DNA of 22,932 nucleotides from IMG/VR virus record IMGVR_UViG_3300037189_009318, positions 1-22,932 of that record; one strand, written 5' to 3'. Positions 14,062 through 18,886 of this stretch are shown here, one piece after another. The DNA is from a virus. The translations under genes and the position numbers were made by a program. The notes below the pieces were generated by a model. It saw nothing but the letters and a program-made list of their open reading frames with translations. It did no database searches and was not told the origin of the DNA. Position 1 is the stretch's first letter; each line of letters starts with the position of its first letter.

Positions 14062-14175
14062 ATGAATAATCAAATAACATGCGATACATGTATCGCCTAT
14101 GAGGGACAAGGTCCATCTCATACCCCGTTCACTAAGGGACACCAGTCCCATTGCTCATGTTCATCATGCTGGTAA
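14062..14175 (+). CDS. 37-residue Cys/His-rich peptide
   Basis: First gene of the early region, ATG after CAACGAAAGGATATAAAT. Cys7-x2-Cys10 near the start and HCSCSSCW at the end give a probable zinc site (two pairs plus His). Such tiny zinc peptides recur at 14264, 14861, 16433 and 16642. Function unknown. Confidence 0.65.
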   Translation: MNNQITCDTCIAYEGQGPSHTPFTKGHQSHCSCSSCW

Positions 14176-14191
14176 TGTGAGCGACATCACA
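14176..14191. promoter_or_regulatory. CRP-like operator (perfect)
   Basis: TGTGA-GCGACA-TCACA, a perfect match to the CRP/GlxR consensus, starting one base after a stop codon and centred about 54 bases upstream of the next predicted transcription start. Confidence 0.6.
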
Positions 14192-14195
14192 CCCG

Positions 14196-14231
14196 CAAGG
14201 CTTGCGCCTTGTCGGTGGGGTATGATAAGGT
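14196..14231 (+). promoter_or_regulatory. Early promoter with TGTC box
   Basis: TGTCGGT (14210-14216), then TAAGGT (14226-14231) 16 bases after the box start, preceded by TGA. A hairpin CAAGGC-TTGC-GCCTTG (14196-14211) overlaps the box, possibly terminating the upstream gene. Confidence 0.6.
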
Positions 14232-14263
14232 TTCACCATAACAACAACGAAAGAAGGTAAGAA

Positions 14264-14374
14264 ATGAACGACACACTAATCACCTTAAATTGTAAGGTAT
14301 GCGATGTAGAGATGTCCTCTATATTCTATGATGAGAGCGATGTAGTTATCTGCTCAGATTGCTGGGGTTTCTAA
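14264..14374 (+). CDS. 36-residue zinc-ribbon peptide
   Basis: ATG after ACGAAAGAAGGTAAGAA. Two CxxC pairs (CKVC at 10-13 and CSDC at 30-33) about 20 residues apart make a standard small zinc ribbon. One base separates the stop from the next ATG. Function unknown. Confidence 0.65.
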   Translation: MNDTLITLNCKVCDVEMSSIFYDESDVVICSDCWGF

Positions 14375-14375
14375 T

Positions 14376-14453
14376 ATGACTAACGATTGGCTAGTAGGAT
14401 TGGCTATAATTGTATCATCTGCTATCGGAATAATTTTCGGGATTGGGGCTTAA
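14376..14453 (+). CDS. 25-residue membrane peptide
   Basis: MTNDWLVGLAIIVSSAIGII then FGIGA: almost entirely one transmembrane helix. It follows the zinc peptide directly (TAATATG) and ends four bases before the next start, as in an operon. It lacks its own clear ribosome site, so coupling is likely. Confidence 0.5.
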   Translation: MTNDWLVGLAIIVSSAIGIIFGIGA

Positions 14454-14457
14454 TAAT

Positions 14458-14625
14458 ATGATGACTAAATGGGACACTATCCAAGCGGATATCGCAGACG
14501 CATACCGCCATTGGGACGAGAGAGAGGCTATCGCTAAACATGACGATGATGACGACATGTATGACGATGTAATTAGCCTTGATGAATTAGCAGAACAAGA
14601 ACTAACACTAGATTGGACGGAGTAA
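14458..14625 (+). CDS. Acidic hypothetical protein
   Basis: 55 residues from ATG 14458 (an upstream in-frame TTG at 14443 overlaps the previous gene). Strongly acidic: HDDDDDMYDDVISLDELAEQ, ending in LDWTE. The N-terminal part (WDTIQADIADAYRHWDEREA) is helical. The charge pattern recalls DNA-mimic proteins, but this is only a compositional hint. A frame on the opposite strand is an overlap shadow. Confidence 0.6.
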   Translation: MMTKWDTIQADIADAYRHWDEREAIAKHDDDDDMYDDVISLDELAEQELTLDWTE

Positions 14626-14628
14626 TAA

Positions 14629-14760
14629 ATGAACATTGAATTAAACGACTATGGGTTTTGTGTTGATAGCGATTGGTTCTATATCGCATTGAATTGGAAG
14701 GTAATTATTATCTCAGCCGTTCTAATCATTGGCGTTAAACTATGGAAGGGTCGTAGATAA
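14629..14760 (+). CDS. 43-residue membrane protein
   Basis: A short N-terminal region, then one transmembrane helix (WKVIIISAVLIIGVKLW, about 23-39) and a basic end (KGRR), so the C-terminus is probably cytoplasmic. It lies three bases after the acidic gene and directly abuts the next ATG. Confidence 0.6.
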   Translation: MNIELNDYGFCVDSDWFYIALNWKVIIISAVLIIGVKLWKGRR

Positions 14761-14868
14761 ATGAATAGACTAATTACCTCAGCCGTCCAATTAGGATTGC
14801 TAAGCGTTGCGGTAGTCCTAGTATGGGCTATCTATCAAGACTTCAAGAGTGGGGGTCTTAATGACTAA
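14761..14868 (+). CDS. 35-residue membrane protein
   Basis: ATG follows immediately on the previous stop (TAAATG). One transmembrane helix (about 5-24, ITSAVQLGLLSVAVVLVWAI) followed by a short polar tail (YQDFKSGGLND). It overlaps the next gene by 8 bases. Confidence 0.6.
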   Translation: MNRLITSAVQLGLLSVAVVLVWAIYQDFKSGGLND

Positions 14869-14959
14869 CCCTGCTGGCTTTTATACCTGCCCTAAATGTG
14901 GCAGGTTAAACGCTGGGGCTTATACCAAATGCGTGTGTGAGGAAACTCACAAGAAATAG
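14861..14959 (+). CDS. 32-residue zinc-ribbon peptide
   Basis: ATG within the previous gene after GTGGGGGTC. CPKC (10-13) and CVC (24-26) form an incomplete to complete zinc ribbon. Last of the seven-gene microprotein cluster; the stop is followed by the DnaA-box region. Confidence 0.55.
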   Translation: MTNPAGFYTCPKCGRLNAGAYTKCVCEETHKK

Positions 14960-14961
14960 AT

Positions 14962-15010
14962 GGCGTGTCGCCTTGACAAGGGCGACATGTGCCCGCAGCT
15001 TTTTGTGGGC
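14962..15010 (+). terminator. Intergenic hairpin pair after microprotein cluster
   Basis: TGTCGCC (14966-14972) pairs with GGCGACA (14981-14987) around TTGACAAG, and GCCCGCA (14992-14998) pairs with TGTGGGC. Homologous hairpins follow the modules at 16272 and 16741, so this is a shared end-of-module element. No clean T-run, so termination is inferred. Confidence 0.45.
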
Positions 15011-15011
15011 G

Positions 15012-15086
15012 TTATCCACAGGGTTTATGCACAGATGTGGAAAACCCCCGAAAATCTGTGGAAAACTTCGGGCGTGTCGTGGATAA
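15012..15086. promoter_or_regulatory. Cluster of five DnaA-box-like sites (candidate origin)
   Basis: Perfect TTATCCACA (15012-15020) and TTATGCACA (15025-15033), then TGTGGAAAA (15036), TGTGGAAAA (15057) and CGTGGATAA (15078), each one mismatch from the reverse box TGTGGATAA. The last three are spaced exactly 21 bases apart and share orientation. Five sites in 75 bases suggest DnaA-dependent replication or a DnaA sink. No AT-rich unwinding region was confirmed. Confidence 0.65.
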
Positions 15087-15088
15087 CT

Positions 15089-15108
15089 CGTGTGATTATG
15101 ATCACACG
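15089..15108. promoter_or_regulatory. CRP-like operator (perfect) in a 20-bp palindrome
   Basis: TGTGA-TTATGA-TCACA (15091-15106) lies inside the longer palindrome CGTGTGAT-N4-ATCACACG. Its centre is about 75 bases before the predicted transcription start of the promoter at 15145, immediately after the DnaA-box cluster. Confidence 0.65.
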
Positions 15109-15144
15109 AATACTGTCTCAAATACTGGTCAGTAATACGCAAAA

Positions 15145-15166
15145 TGTCAGTGGTAGATGTTAGAAT
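15145..15166 (+). promoter_or_regulatory. Early promoter with TGTC box
   Basis: TGTCAGT then TAGAAT at 15161 (TG-T extended -10). Leader TAAACGAAAGGAAAACTAA follows. Confidence 0.7.
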
Positions 15167-15193
15167 AAAACCATTAAACGAAAGGAAAACTAA

Positions 15194-15343
15194 ATGAAAG
15201 AATTTAGCGAAATCTATAACGAACTTTTGTTCGAATATAATAATGGCGGAATAAAATCCGAAACTGTTGCGAAATTAAATTTAACCAAATCGCAACGAAT
15301 TGGTTTATTAAAACTAATCATGGCGGAAGCGCCAACCCACTGA
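15194..15343 (+). CDS. 49-residue hypothetical protein
   Basis: ATG after ACGAAAGGAAAACTAA. Helical with two parts: a charged N-terminal (MKEFSEIYNELLFEYNNGG) and SETVAKLNLTKSQRIGLLKLI, whose shape is reminiscent of a small helix-turn-helix. It is the only gene behind promoter 15145. No family recognised. Confidence 0.6.
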   Translation: MKEFSEIYNELLFEYNNGGIKSETVAKLNLTKSQRIGLLKLIMAEAPTH

Positions 15344-15344
15344 T

Positions 15345-15366
15345 TGTCAGTGGCTTATGTTAAAAT
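15345..15366 (+). promoter_or_regulatory. Early promoter with TGTC box
   Basis: TGTCAGT (15345), TAAAAT (15361), TG before it. Box overlaps the end of the upstream gene's stop region by two bases. Confidence 0.7.
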
Positions 15367-15393
15367 TACACCATAAACGAAAGGAAAACTAAT

Positions 15394-15609
15394 ATGGCTA
15401 ATATCTACTCATATGCCGACCTATTGGTCGGAAGGACTTATGTGTCCAAAACTATCAGCGGAAAAATTGTTTCTGCTGAAAAACATTCTGCTTTTTTTGG
15501 CAGAGGTATCGATTCTTATTTAATTGAGATTGATAGAGGAATGTTCACTAATGAGTTCCGTGTTGTCGGGGTTGGCGATCCCGAAGATGTTTACCCTGAC
15601 ACCTACTAG
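15394..15609 (+). CDS. 71-residue hypothetical protein
   Basis: ATG after CGAAAGGAAAACTAAT. Mixed strands, including LVGRTYVSKTISGKIVSAEK and SYLIEIDRGMFTNEFRVVGV, ending in an acidic DPEDVYPDTY. It may be a small beta-barrel (SH3/OB-like) but no family was recognised. Sole gene in its unit. Confidence 0.6.
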   Translation: MANIYSYADLLVGRTYVSKTISGKIVSAEKHSAFFGRGIDSYLIEIDRGMFTNEFRVVGVGDPEDVYPDTY

Positions 15610-15610
15610 G

Positions 15611-15632
15611 TGTCAGCGGTATCCGCTATAAT
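15611..15632 (+). promoter_or_regulatory. Early promoter with TGTC box
   Basis: TGTCAGC, then TATAAT at 15627. AGCGG-TAT-CCGCT (15615-15627) forms a hairpin spanning the spacer. Confidence 0.7.
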
Positions 15633-15662
15633 TTTATTAACAAACTACGAAAGGAAAACTAA

Positions 15663-15794
15663 ATGGGAAATATAAATGAAATAATCTCAGTTGAATGTGA
15701 TGAATGCGGTGGCGCAGGATTTGTATTCTGGGGAGATGAAAAAAATTATGATGTTGAAAGTTGTGATTGTGTTCTAGATAAGTGGGTGATCTAA
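15663..15794 (+). CDS. 43-residue DnaJ-like zinc peptide
   Basis: CDECGGAGF (12-20) resembles the CxxCxGxG half-repeat of DnaJ zinc fingers; the second metal pair is CDC (34-36). ATG follows ACGAAAGGAAAACTAA; its stop overlaps the next start (TAATG). Confidence 0.6.
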   Translation: MGNINEIISVECDECGGAGFVFWGDEKNYDVESCDCVLDKWVI

Positions 15795-15994
15795 TGTATA
15801 AATTATTTACTTACTATGATGGCAAATTAGAATTTACTCATGAATTTTCTGATGCTCTTCAAGCGTTTGAGGCTTTTGCTAGATGTAAAGATCATGGCTT
15901 TGCCGTAGAAAACGCAACATATAATTTAACTATGCCTAATGGTAAAATGTATACTAAAAACTTTAACTTGATTGGATTGGTGTCCGCAAAATGA
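15794..15994 (+). CDS. 66-residue hypothetical protein
   Basis: Start at ATG 15794 (overlapping the TAA of the previous gene; a GTG upstream lies inside that gene). MYKLFTYYDGKLEFTHEFSD then ALQAFEAFARCKDHGFAVEN and NLTMPNGKMYTKNF: a small alpha/beta protein. It overlaps the next gene by four bases. No family recognised. Confidence 0.65.
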   Translation: MYKLFTYYDGKLEFTHEFSDALQAFEAFARCKDHGFAVENATYNLTMPNGKMYTKNFNLIGLVSAK

Positions 15995-16182
15995 TGACCC
16001 GTAAAGACTATATCGCAACCGCTGAAATTCTAAAATATATTAGCGATAAAATTCATCCCGCTGTTTTTTCTAAAACTGTTCACGATTTTGCAGAAATGTT
16101 TGCGAAAGATAATGAGCGTTTTGATGTTGTTAAATTTCACGAAGCAAGCGGTTATCATGTGCCAAAATACTCTTCTAAATAA
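15991..16182 (+). CDS. 63-residue hypothetical helical protein
   Basis: ATG overlaps the previous stop (ATGA). MMTRKDYIATAEILKYISDK ... FSKTVHDFAEMFAKDNERFD: the pattern TRKDYIATAEILKYI followed by an Asp-rich helical stretch is common in small phage proteins (recollection). Last coupled gene of the 15611 unit. Confidence 0.65.
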   Translation: MMTRKDYIATAEILKYISDKIHPAVFSKTVHDFAEMFAKDNERFDVVKFHEASGYHVPKYSSK

Positions 16183-16294
16183 AGTTAGGAGAATTCAAGA
16201 GTTGCGGAGATCAAACTCCGCAACCGCAATTCCTTCTAAGAAAAAATATAAAAGAAAAATAAAACATAAACGGCGTGTCGACTTGACAGATTAG
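16158..16294 (+). CDS. Possible small basic protein, overlapping
   Basis: A frame from ATG 16158, overlapping the end of the previous gene by 25 bases, encodes 45 residues ending in a very basic stretch (KKKYKRKIKHKRR). It has no ribosome site, contains a hairpin and overlaps intergenic motifs, so it may be an artefact of A-rich sequence. Confidence 0.25.
16201..16224 (+). terminator. Strong hairpin after 15611 unit
   Basis: Nine-bp perfect stem GTTGCGGAG/CTCCGCAAC with loop ATCAAA. No T-run follows, so it may be a stabiliser rather than a terminator. Confidence 0.45.
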
Positions 16295-16323
16295 GAAAAG
16301 CCCGCAAAAGCTGTGGGGGCGAT
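16272..16323 (+). terminator. End-of-module intergenic hairpin
   Basis: GGCGTGTCG (16272-16280), TTGACA (16283-16288), then GCCCGCA...TGTGGG: same order as at 14962 and 16741. Confidence 0.4.
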
Positions 16324-16324
16324 T

Positions 16325-16340
16325 TGTGATTTAAGACACA
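16325..16340. promoter_or_regulatory. CRP-like operator (9 of 10)
   Basis: TGTGA-TTTAAG-ACACA, centred about 78 bases before the predicted start of the promoter at 16383. Confidence 0.45.
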
Positions 16341-16364
16341 TCATAAAAATACCCTGAAAATTTC

Positions 16365-16404
16365 GGCGTGTCGATTTGGAAATGTCAGTGTGATGTGTTA
16401 GTAT
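16365..16404 (+). promoter_or_regulatory. Early promoter with TGTC box and upstream motif
   Basis: GGCGTGTCG (16365-16373), then TGTCAGT (16383) and TAGTAT (16399), TG-T before it. Confidence 0.65.
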
Positions 16405-16432
16405 TCCATTACTTAACGAAAGGTGAACTAAA

Positions 16433-16642
16433 ATGGAAAATCTAACAGTTGCTTGCTTAATGTACGAAATCTGTGGTGCTACTCAGACTTTCGAAACTAT
16501 TGAAGAGTATGAAATCTTTGGCGACGATTATGTCTGCCCTGAATGTTATGATATGTCAGAAATGGCTTACTTTGGCTGGCGTGATATTGATGCAGATCAT
16601 ATGAATACACGCATGGCTGACGCAGAAATGGGGGATTTATAA
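16433..16642 (+). CDS. 69-residue zinc-finger-like acidic protein
   Basis: ATG after ACGAAAGGTGAACTAAA. Cys9 and Cys14 near the start and CPEC (35-38) suggest a zinc site, and the rest is acidic (DIDADHMNTRMADAEMGDL). Coupled to the next gene (TAATG). Confidence 0.65.
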   Translation: MENLTVACLMYEICGATQTFETIEEYEIFGDDYVCPECYDMSEMAYFGWRDIDADHMNTRMADAEMGDL

Positions 16643-16734
16643 TGAATAAATGTTCATCTTGCAATCAAGATACTACTCAGTTTATTACTGATGATGGCGA
16701 ATACTACTATCCATTATGTGGAGAGTGTTATTAA
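16642..16734 (+). CDS. 30-residue zinc-ribbon peptide
   Basis: CSSC (4-7) and CGEC (26-29) separated by a hairpin-like spacer (QFITDDGEYYYPL). A classical minimal zinc ribbon. Overlaps the preceding stop by one base. Confidence 0.65.
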   Translation: MNKCSSCNQDTTQFITDDGEYYYPLCGECY

Positions 16735-16740
16735 ATAATC

Positions 16741-16801
16741 AGCGTGTCCCCCTTGACAAAAGGGGGCTTCGCCCGCAAATACTGCGGGGTCGGGCGTGTC
16801 G
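16741..16801 (+). terminator. End-of-module intergenic hairpins
   Basis: AGCGTGTCC (variant motif), CCCCCTT-GACA-AAAGGGGG hairpin, then GCCCGCA...TGCGGGG and GGCGTGTCG (16793). Confidence 0.5.
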
Positions 16802-16808
16802 TTAAGAA

Positions 16809-16824
16809 TGTGATAATAATCACC
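16809..16824. promoter_or_regulatory. CRP-like operator (9 of 10)
   Basis: TGTGA-TAATAA-TCACC, centred about 75 bases before the predicted start for the promoter at 16864. Confidence 0.5.
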
Positions 16825-16846
16825 CTGAAAATTTTTACGAGCTGAC

Positions 16847-16885
16847 GGTGTGTCGCAATAAAATGTCAGTTAATACTGCTATAAT
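16847..16885 (+). promoter_or_regulatory. Early promoter with TGTC box
   Basis: GGTGTGTCG (16847), TGTCAGT (16864), TATAAT (16880), TG-C extended -10. Confidence 0.7.
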
Positions 16886-16912
16886 TCCACTAATTAAACG
16901 AAAGGAAATAAA

Positions 16913-17173
16913 ATGAATACAATGCTAAACACAACTAATTGGGTGGCCTACCCATTCGAAGTTAATGGAGTTAAATTTAATTCCATGCTTGACCCTAAAG
17001 GTAAATTCTATCCAAAAGTAGAAGCCCTGCCTGCTGGTATGTTTGTTAAATGGAATCGAGAAGCAATTAAAAAGTTTGTCGGTAATCCTACTGAAATGTC
17101 AGTAGATGAGATCAATGCTAAGTTAGATATTGCAAATGAGTTTGCAACTGAGGCTCTTATAGTACTGGCTTAG
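16913..17173 (+). CDS. 86-residue hypothetical protein
   Basis: ATG (16913; a second in-frame ATG is at 16922) after ACGAAAGGAAATAAA. WVAYPFEVNGVKFNSMLDPKG then a helical C-terminal half (EMSVDEINAKLDIANEFATE). No family recognised. Stands alone between two TGTC-box promoters. Confidence 0.65.
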   Translation: MNTMLNTTNWVAYPFEVNGVKFNSMLDPKGKFYPKVEALPAGMFVKWNREAIKKFVGNPTEMSVDEINAKLDIANEFATEALIVLA

Positions 17174-17177
17174 TAAA

Positions 17178-17199
17178 TGTCGGTGGGCTGGTGTATAAT
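17178..17199 (+). promoter_or_regulatory. Early promoter with TGTC box
   Basis: TGTCGGT (17178), TATAAT (17194). The leader CAACGAAAGGAAAA (17211-17224) is the best match to the loop of the small RNA at 22427-22560 (14 of 14). Confidence 0.75.
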
Positions 17200-17225
17200 C
17201 AGCCCATCACCAACGAAAGGAAAAT

Positions 17226-17501
17226 ATGTTAGCAACAGCGATGGCAATAGCAGGGGCAACCCAACAGGCAGTATTTCATGATGATATTACAGCCTTAGCA
17301 GGGGACTTAATGGAACGCAGAAATGAAATAGATGATAAAACTTTCGCAAAGTTAATTTATCTTTATTCTGCTAGTCTTGCTAGTAAAACAGCAGACCTAA
17401 CTACTAAAGTATTACTATCTGAAACCGAGATGAAAGAGATGATGGATAGTATTAACGAAATAGAAAACTTATCCGAAACTATACTAGAGGAGAATGAATA
17501 A
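17226..17501 (+). CDS. 91-residue helical hypothetical protein
   Basis: ATG after ACGAAAGGAAAAT. Mainly helical: AGATQQAVFHDDITALAGDL, then a long acidic C-terminal helix (SETEMKEMMDSINEIENLSE). The N-terminal LATAMAIAGATQQ is Ala-rich but not a signal peptide. Abuts the next gene (TAAATG). Confidence 0.65.
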   Translation: MLATAMAIAGATQQAVFHDDITALAGDLMERRNEIDDKTFAKLIYLYSASLASKTADLTTKVLLSETEMKEMMDSINEIENLSETILEENE

Positions 17502-17771
17502 ATGGGATTAAATACAGCAATAGACTTAGCAGAAAACTTAGACTTAGAAATGGCTATTGGTTATCACTTACAAGGTAATCACTATCCACCCGTCCCGCTA
17601 TCAATGGTGCAACCATGTATTGATGCTATTGATGCTTACTATGATGAGGACTATGATCGCATGATCCAGCTACCAGCACCAGTACTATGGAAAGGTAGAG
17701 ATCAAGCACCAGCCTCGGCAATCATAGAGGCTCACCACCTAGAGTCGTGGCTACCTGAAACCGATTACTAA
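17502..17771 (+). CDS. 89-residue acidic hypothetical protein
   Basis: Starts on the base after the previous stop. MGLNTAIDLAENLDLEMAIG then DAIDAYYDEDYDRMIQLPAP, ending LESWLPETDY. Acidic, Pro/His scattered, no domain recognised. Cotranscribed with 17226. Confidence 0.6.
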   Translation: MGLNTAIDLAENLDLEMAIGYHLQGNHYPPVPLSMVQPCIDAIDAYYDEDYDRMIQLPAPVLWKGRDQAPASAIIEAHHLESWLPETDY

Positions 17772-17772
17772 T

Positions 17773-17794
17773 TGTCGGTGGCAGGTGCTATAAT
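17773..17794 (+). promoter_or_regulatory. Early promoter with TGTC box
   Basis: TGTCGGT (17773), TATAAT (17789), TG-C extended -10. Confidence 0.75.
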
Positions 17795-17822
17795 AACAAC
17801 CCATAAACGAAAGGAAACAAAA

Positions 17823-17966
17823 ATGGAAATCGGACAACTATACACAACCACTCAAAGTGGTATTACTGGAATTATCAAAGCCGTTGATAATCACCCAAGT
17901 GGAGTGGCTCGTATCTTGCTAGATGTAAATGGCAAGGAACGCTGGACTTCAGTAGTCTTAAACTAA
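17823..17966 (+). CDS. 47-residue beta-rich hypothetical protein
   Basis: ATG 17823 after ACGAAAGGAAACAAAA is right; an upstream start at 17772 would translate through the promoter. MEIGQLYTTTQSGITGIIKA ... VARILLDVNGKERWTSV resembles a small SH3-like/KOW-like barrel. No family assigned. Confidence 0.6.
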   Translation: MEIGQLYTTTQSGITGIIKAVDNHPSGVARILLDVNGKERWTSVVLN

Positions 17967-17973
17967 GTAATAT

Positions 17974-18007
17974 GCGGACACCGCTTGTCGGTGGTGTCCG
18001 CTATAAT
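17974..18007 (+). promoter_or_regulatory. Promoter with TGTC box inside a perfect inverted repeat
   Basis: TGTCGGT (17986) with TATAAT (18002). Arms GCGGACACC (17974-17982) and GGTGTCCGC (17993-18001) enclose the box in the loop; the right arm ends directly before the -10. It may serve both as terminator of the previous unit and promoter of the next, or as an operator. Confidence 0.7.
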
Positions 18008-18035
18008 AAACCCAACCTAACGAAAGGAAACATAA

Positions 18036-18458
18036 ATGGCAAGACAGAAAGCAATTAGCGTTAAAATCGCTACACCTAAAGTAATCAAGGCTTTAGAAAC
18101 TAAGTTAGCAGAAATTGAGGCTAACTATAAGAAGCAAGATGAAAACGAGGCAAAGTATCAAAAGTCTTATGCTAAGTGGCAAAAAGATGTTGTTAAGTTT
18201 GCTCTTGATAATATATCAAAAGCAGAAAATACACGCACCAACTATCGTTCATGGAACAACATGCTTAATGTTGATTTTGATATAAAGTGTGATGAGAAGG
18301 ACTTTCCTAAACAACCTGAGCGTGATTTTGAAACTTATCATGTTCAGACTTACAAGGCTACTAAAGATGAAATTGAAAATGCTATCCGCATCTTAAAAAT
18401 GACAGATGAGGAATTAGTTTCAACTTCTACTTACAACGCAATCGCTCAATATCTATAA
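18036..18458 (+). CDS. 140-residue coiled-coil hypothetical protein
   Basis: ATG after ACGAAAGGAAACATAA. A basic start (MARQKAISVKIATPKVIKAL), then a charged helical stretch (ETKLAEIEANYKKQDENEAK) likely to be coiled coil, then a C-terminal ENAIRILKMTDEELVSTST. The pattern resembles small phage helical proteins of unknown role. A hairpin closes the unit. Confidence 0.65.
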   Translation: MARQKAISVKIATPKVIKALETKLAEIEANYKKQDENEAKYQKSYAKWQKDVVKFALDNISKAENTRTNYRSWNNMLNVDFDIKCDEKDFPKQPERDFETYHVQTYKATKDEIENAIRILKMTDEELVSTSTYNAIAQYL

Positions 18459-18467
18459 TAAACAAAT

Positions 18468-18503
18468 GGGGGCTAGACAAAATCTAGCCCCCTATGTTAA
18501 AAT
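18468..18503 (+). promoter_or_regulatory. Hairpin followed by -10 (terminator/promoter overlap)
   Basis: Ten-bp stem GGGGGCTAGA/TCTAGCCCCC (18468-18492) with loop CAAAA, then TG-T-TAAAAT (18495-18503). No TGTC box here, so this is an exception to the early promoter class. Confidence 0.55.
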
Positions 18504-18530
18504 AGTTCTCCCTACTACAAAAGGAAACAA

Positions 18531-18749
18531 ATGCGGTATCGTGTAGAAATCTATGATGCTAACAAAGCGCATGATTTAACTTTACATTTTAATGACATTT
18601 TAAATCGTGAAGCGCTAAATAAAGTTGTTAGAAAAAATCTAAATAAATTCCAGGGCAATGTCAAAGCATATGTGTATGACAATGTTGAAAAGAAAAAGAT
18701 CCTGGCAATGTTTTTTCCAACCGATTTTAAATCGTTAGTAATTTCTTAA
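18531..18749 (+). CDS. 72-residue hypothetical protein
   Basis: ATG after CAAAAGGAAACAA (leader variant lacking the CG). MRYRVEIYDANKAHDLTLHF ... KFQGNVKAYVYDNVEKKKIL: a small alpha/beta protein with a single helix. No family recognised. Followed by a terminator. Confidence 0.65.
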   Translation: MRYRVEIYDANKAHDLTLHFNDILNREALNKVVRKNLNKFQGNVKAYVYDNVEKKKILAMFFPTDFKSLVIS

Positions 18750-18755
18750 TTAAAA

Positions 18756-18782
18756 GCCCCCAGATACTGTGGGGGCATTTTC
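18756..18782 (+). terminator. Rho-independent terminator
   Basis: GCCCCCA/TGGGGGC (18756-18776), then ATTTTCCC. Confidence 0.65.
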
Positions 18783-18810
18783 CCGTTTAAGTCAAGCTTT
18801 CAAAATCCCT

Positions 18811-18858
18811 GGCGTGTCGGATAGGATATTGCCAAATGTCAGTCATGTATGCTAGAAT
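18811..18858 (+). promoter_or_regulatory. Early promoter with TGTC box and upstream motif
   Basis: GGCGTGTCG (18811-18819), TGTCAGT (18837), TAGAAT (18853). Confidence 0.7.
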
Positions 18859-18886
18859 AACGCTACTTAAAACGAAAGGATAAAAA

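Noticed and set aside
14443-14457. TTG start extending the acidic protein upstream
   Set aside because: It would overlap the stop of the upstream membrane peptide; ATG 14458 follows directly after it.
14906-15163. Frames on both strands across the DnaA-box cluster
   Set aside because: Composition is driven by the repeated boxes and hairpins; there is no leader and no protein-like pattern.
17772-17822. Start at 17772 for the 47-residue protein
   Set aside because: Would translate the promoter and leader; ATG 17823 has the correct leader spacing. Unlike 20121, this upstream extension has no zinc-like or other recognisable content.
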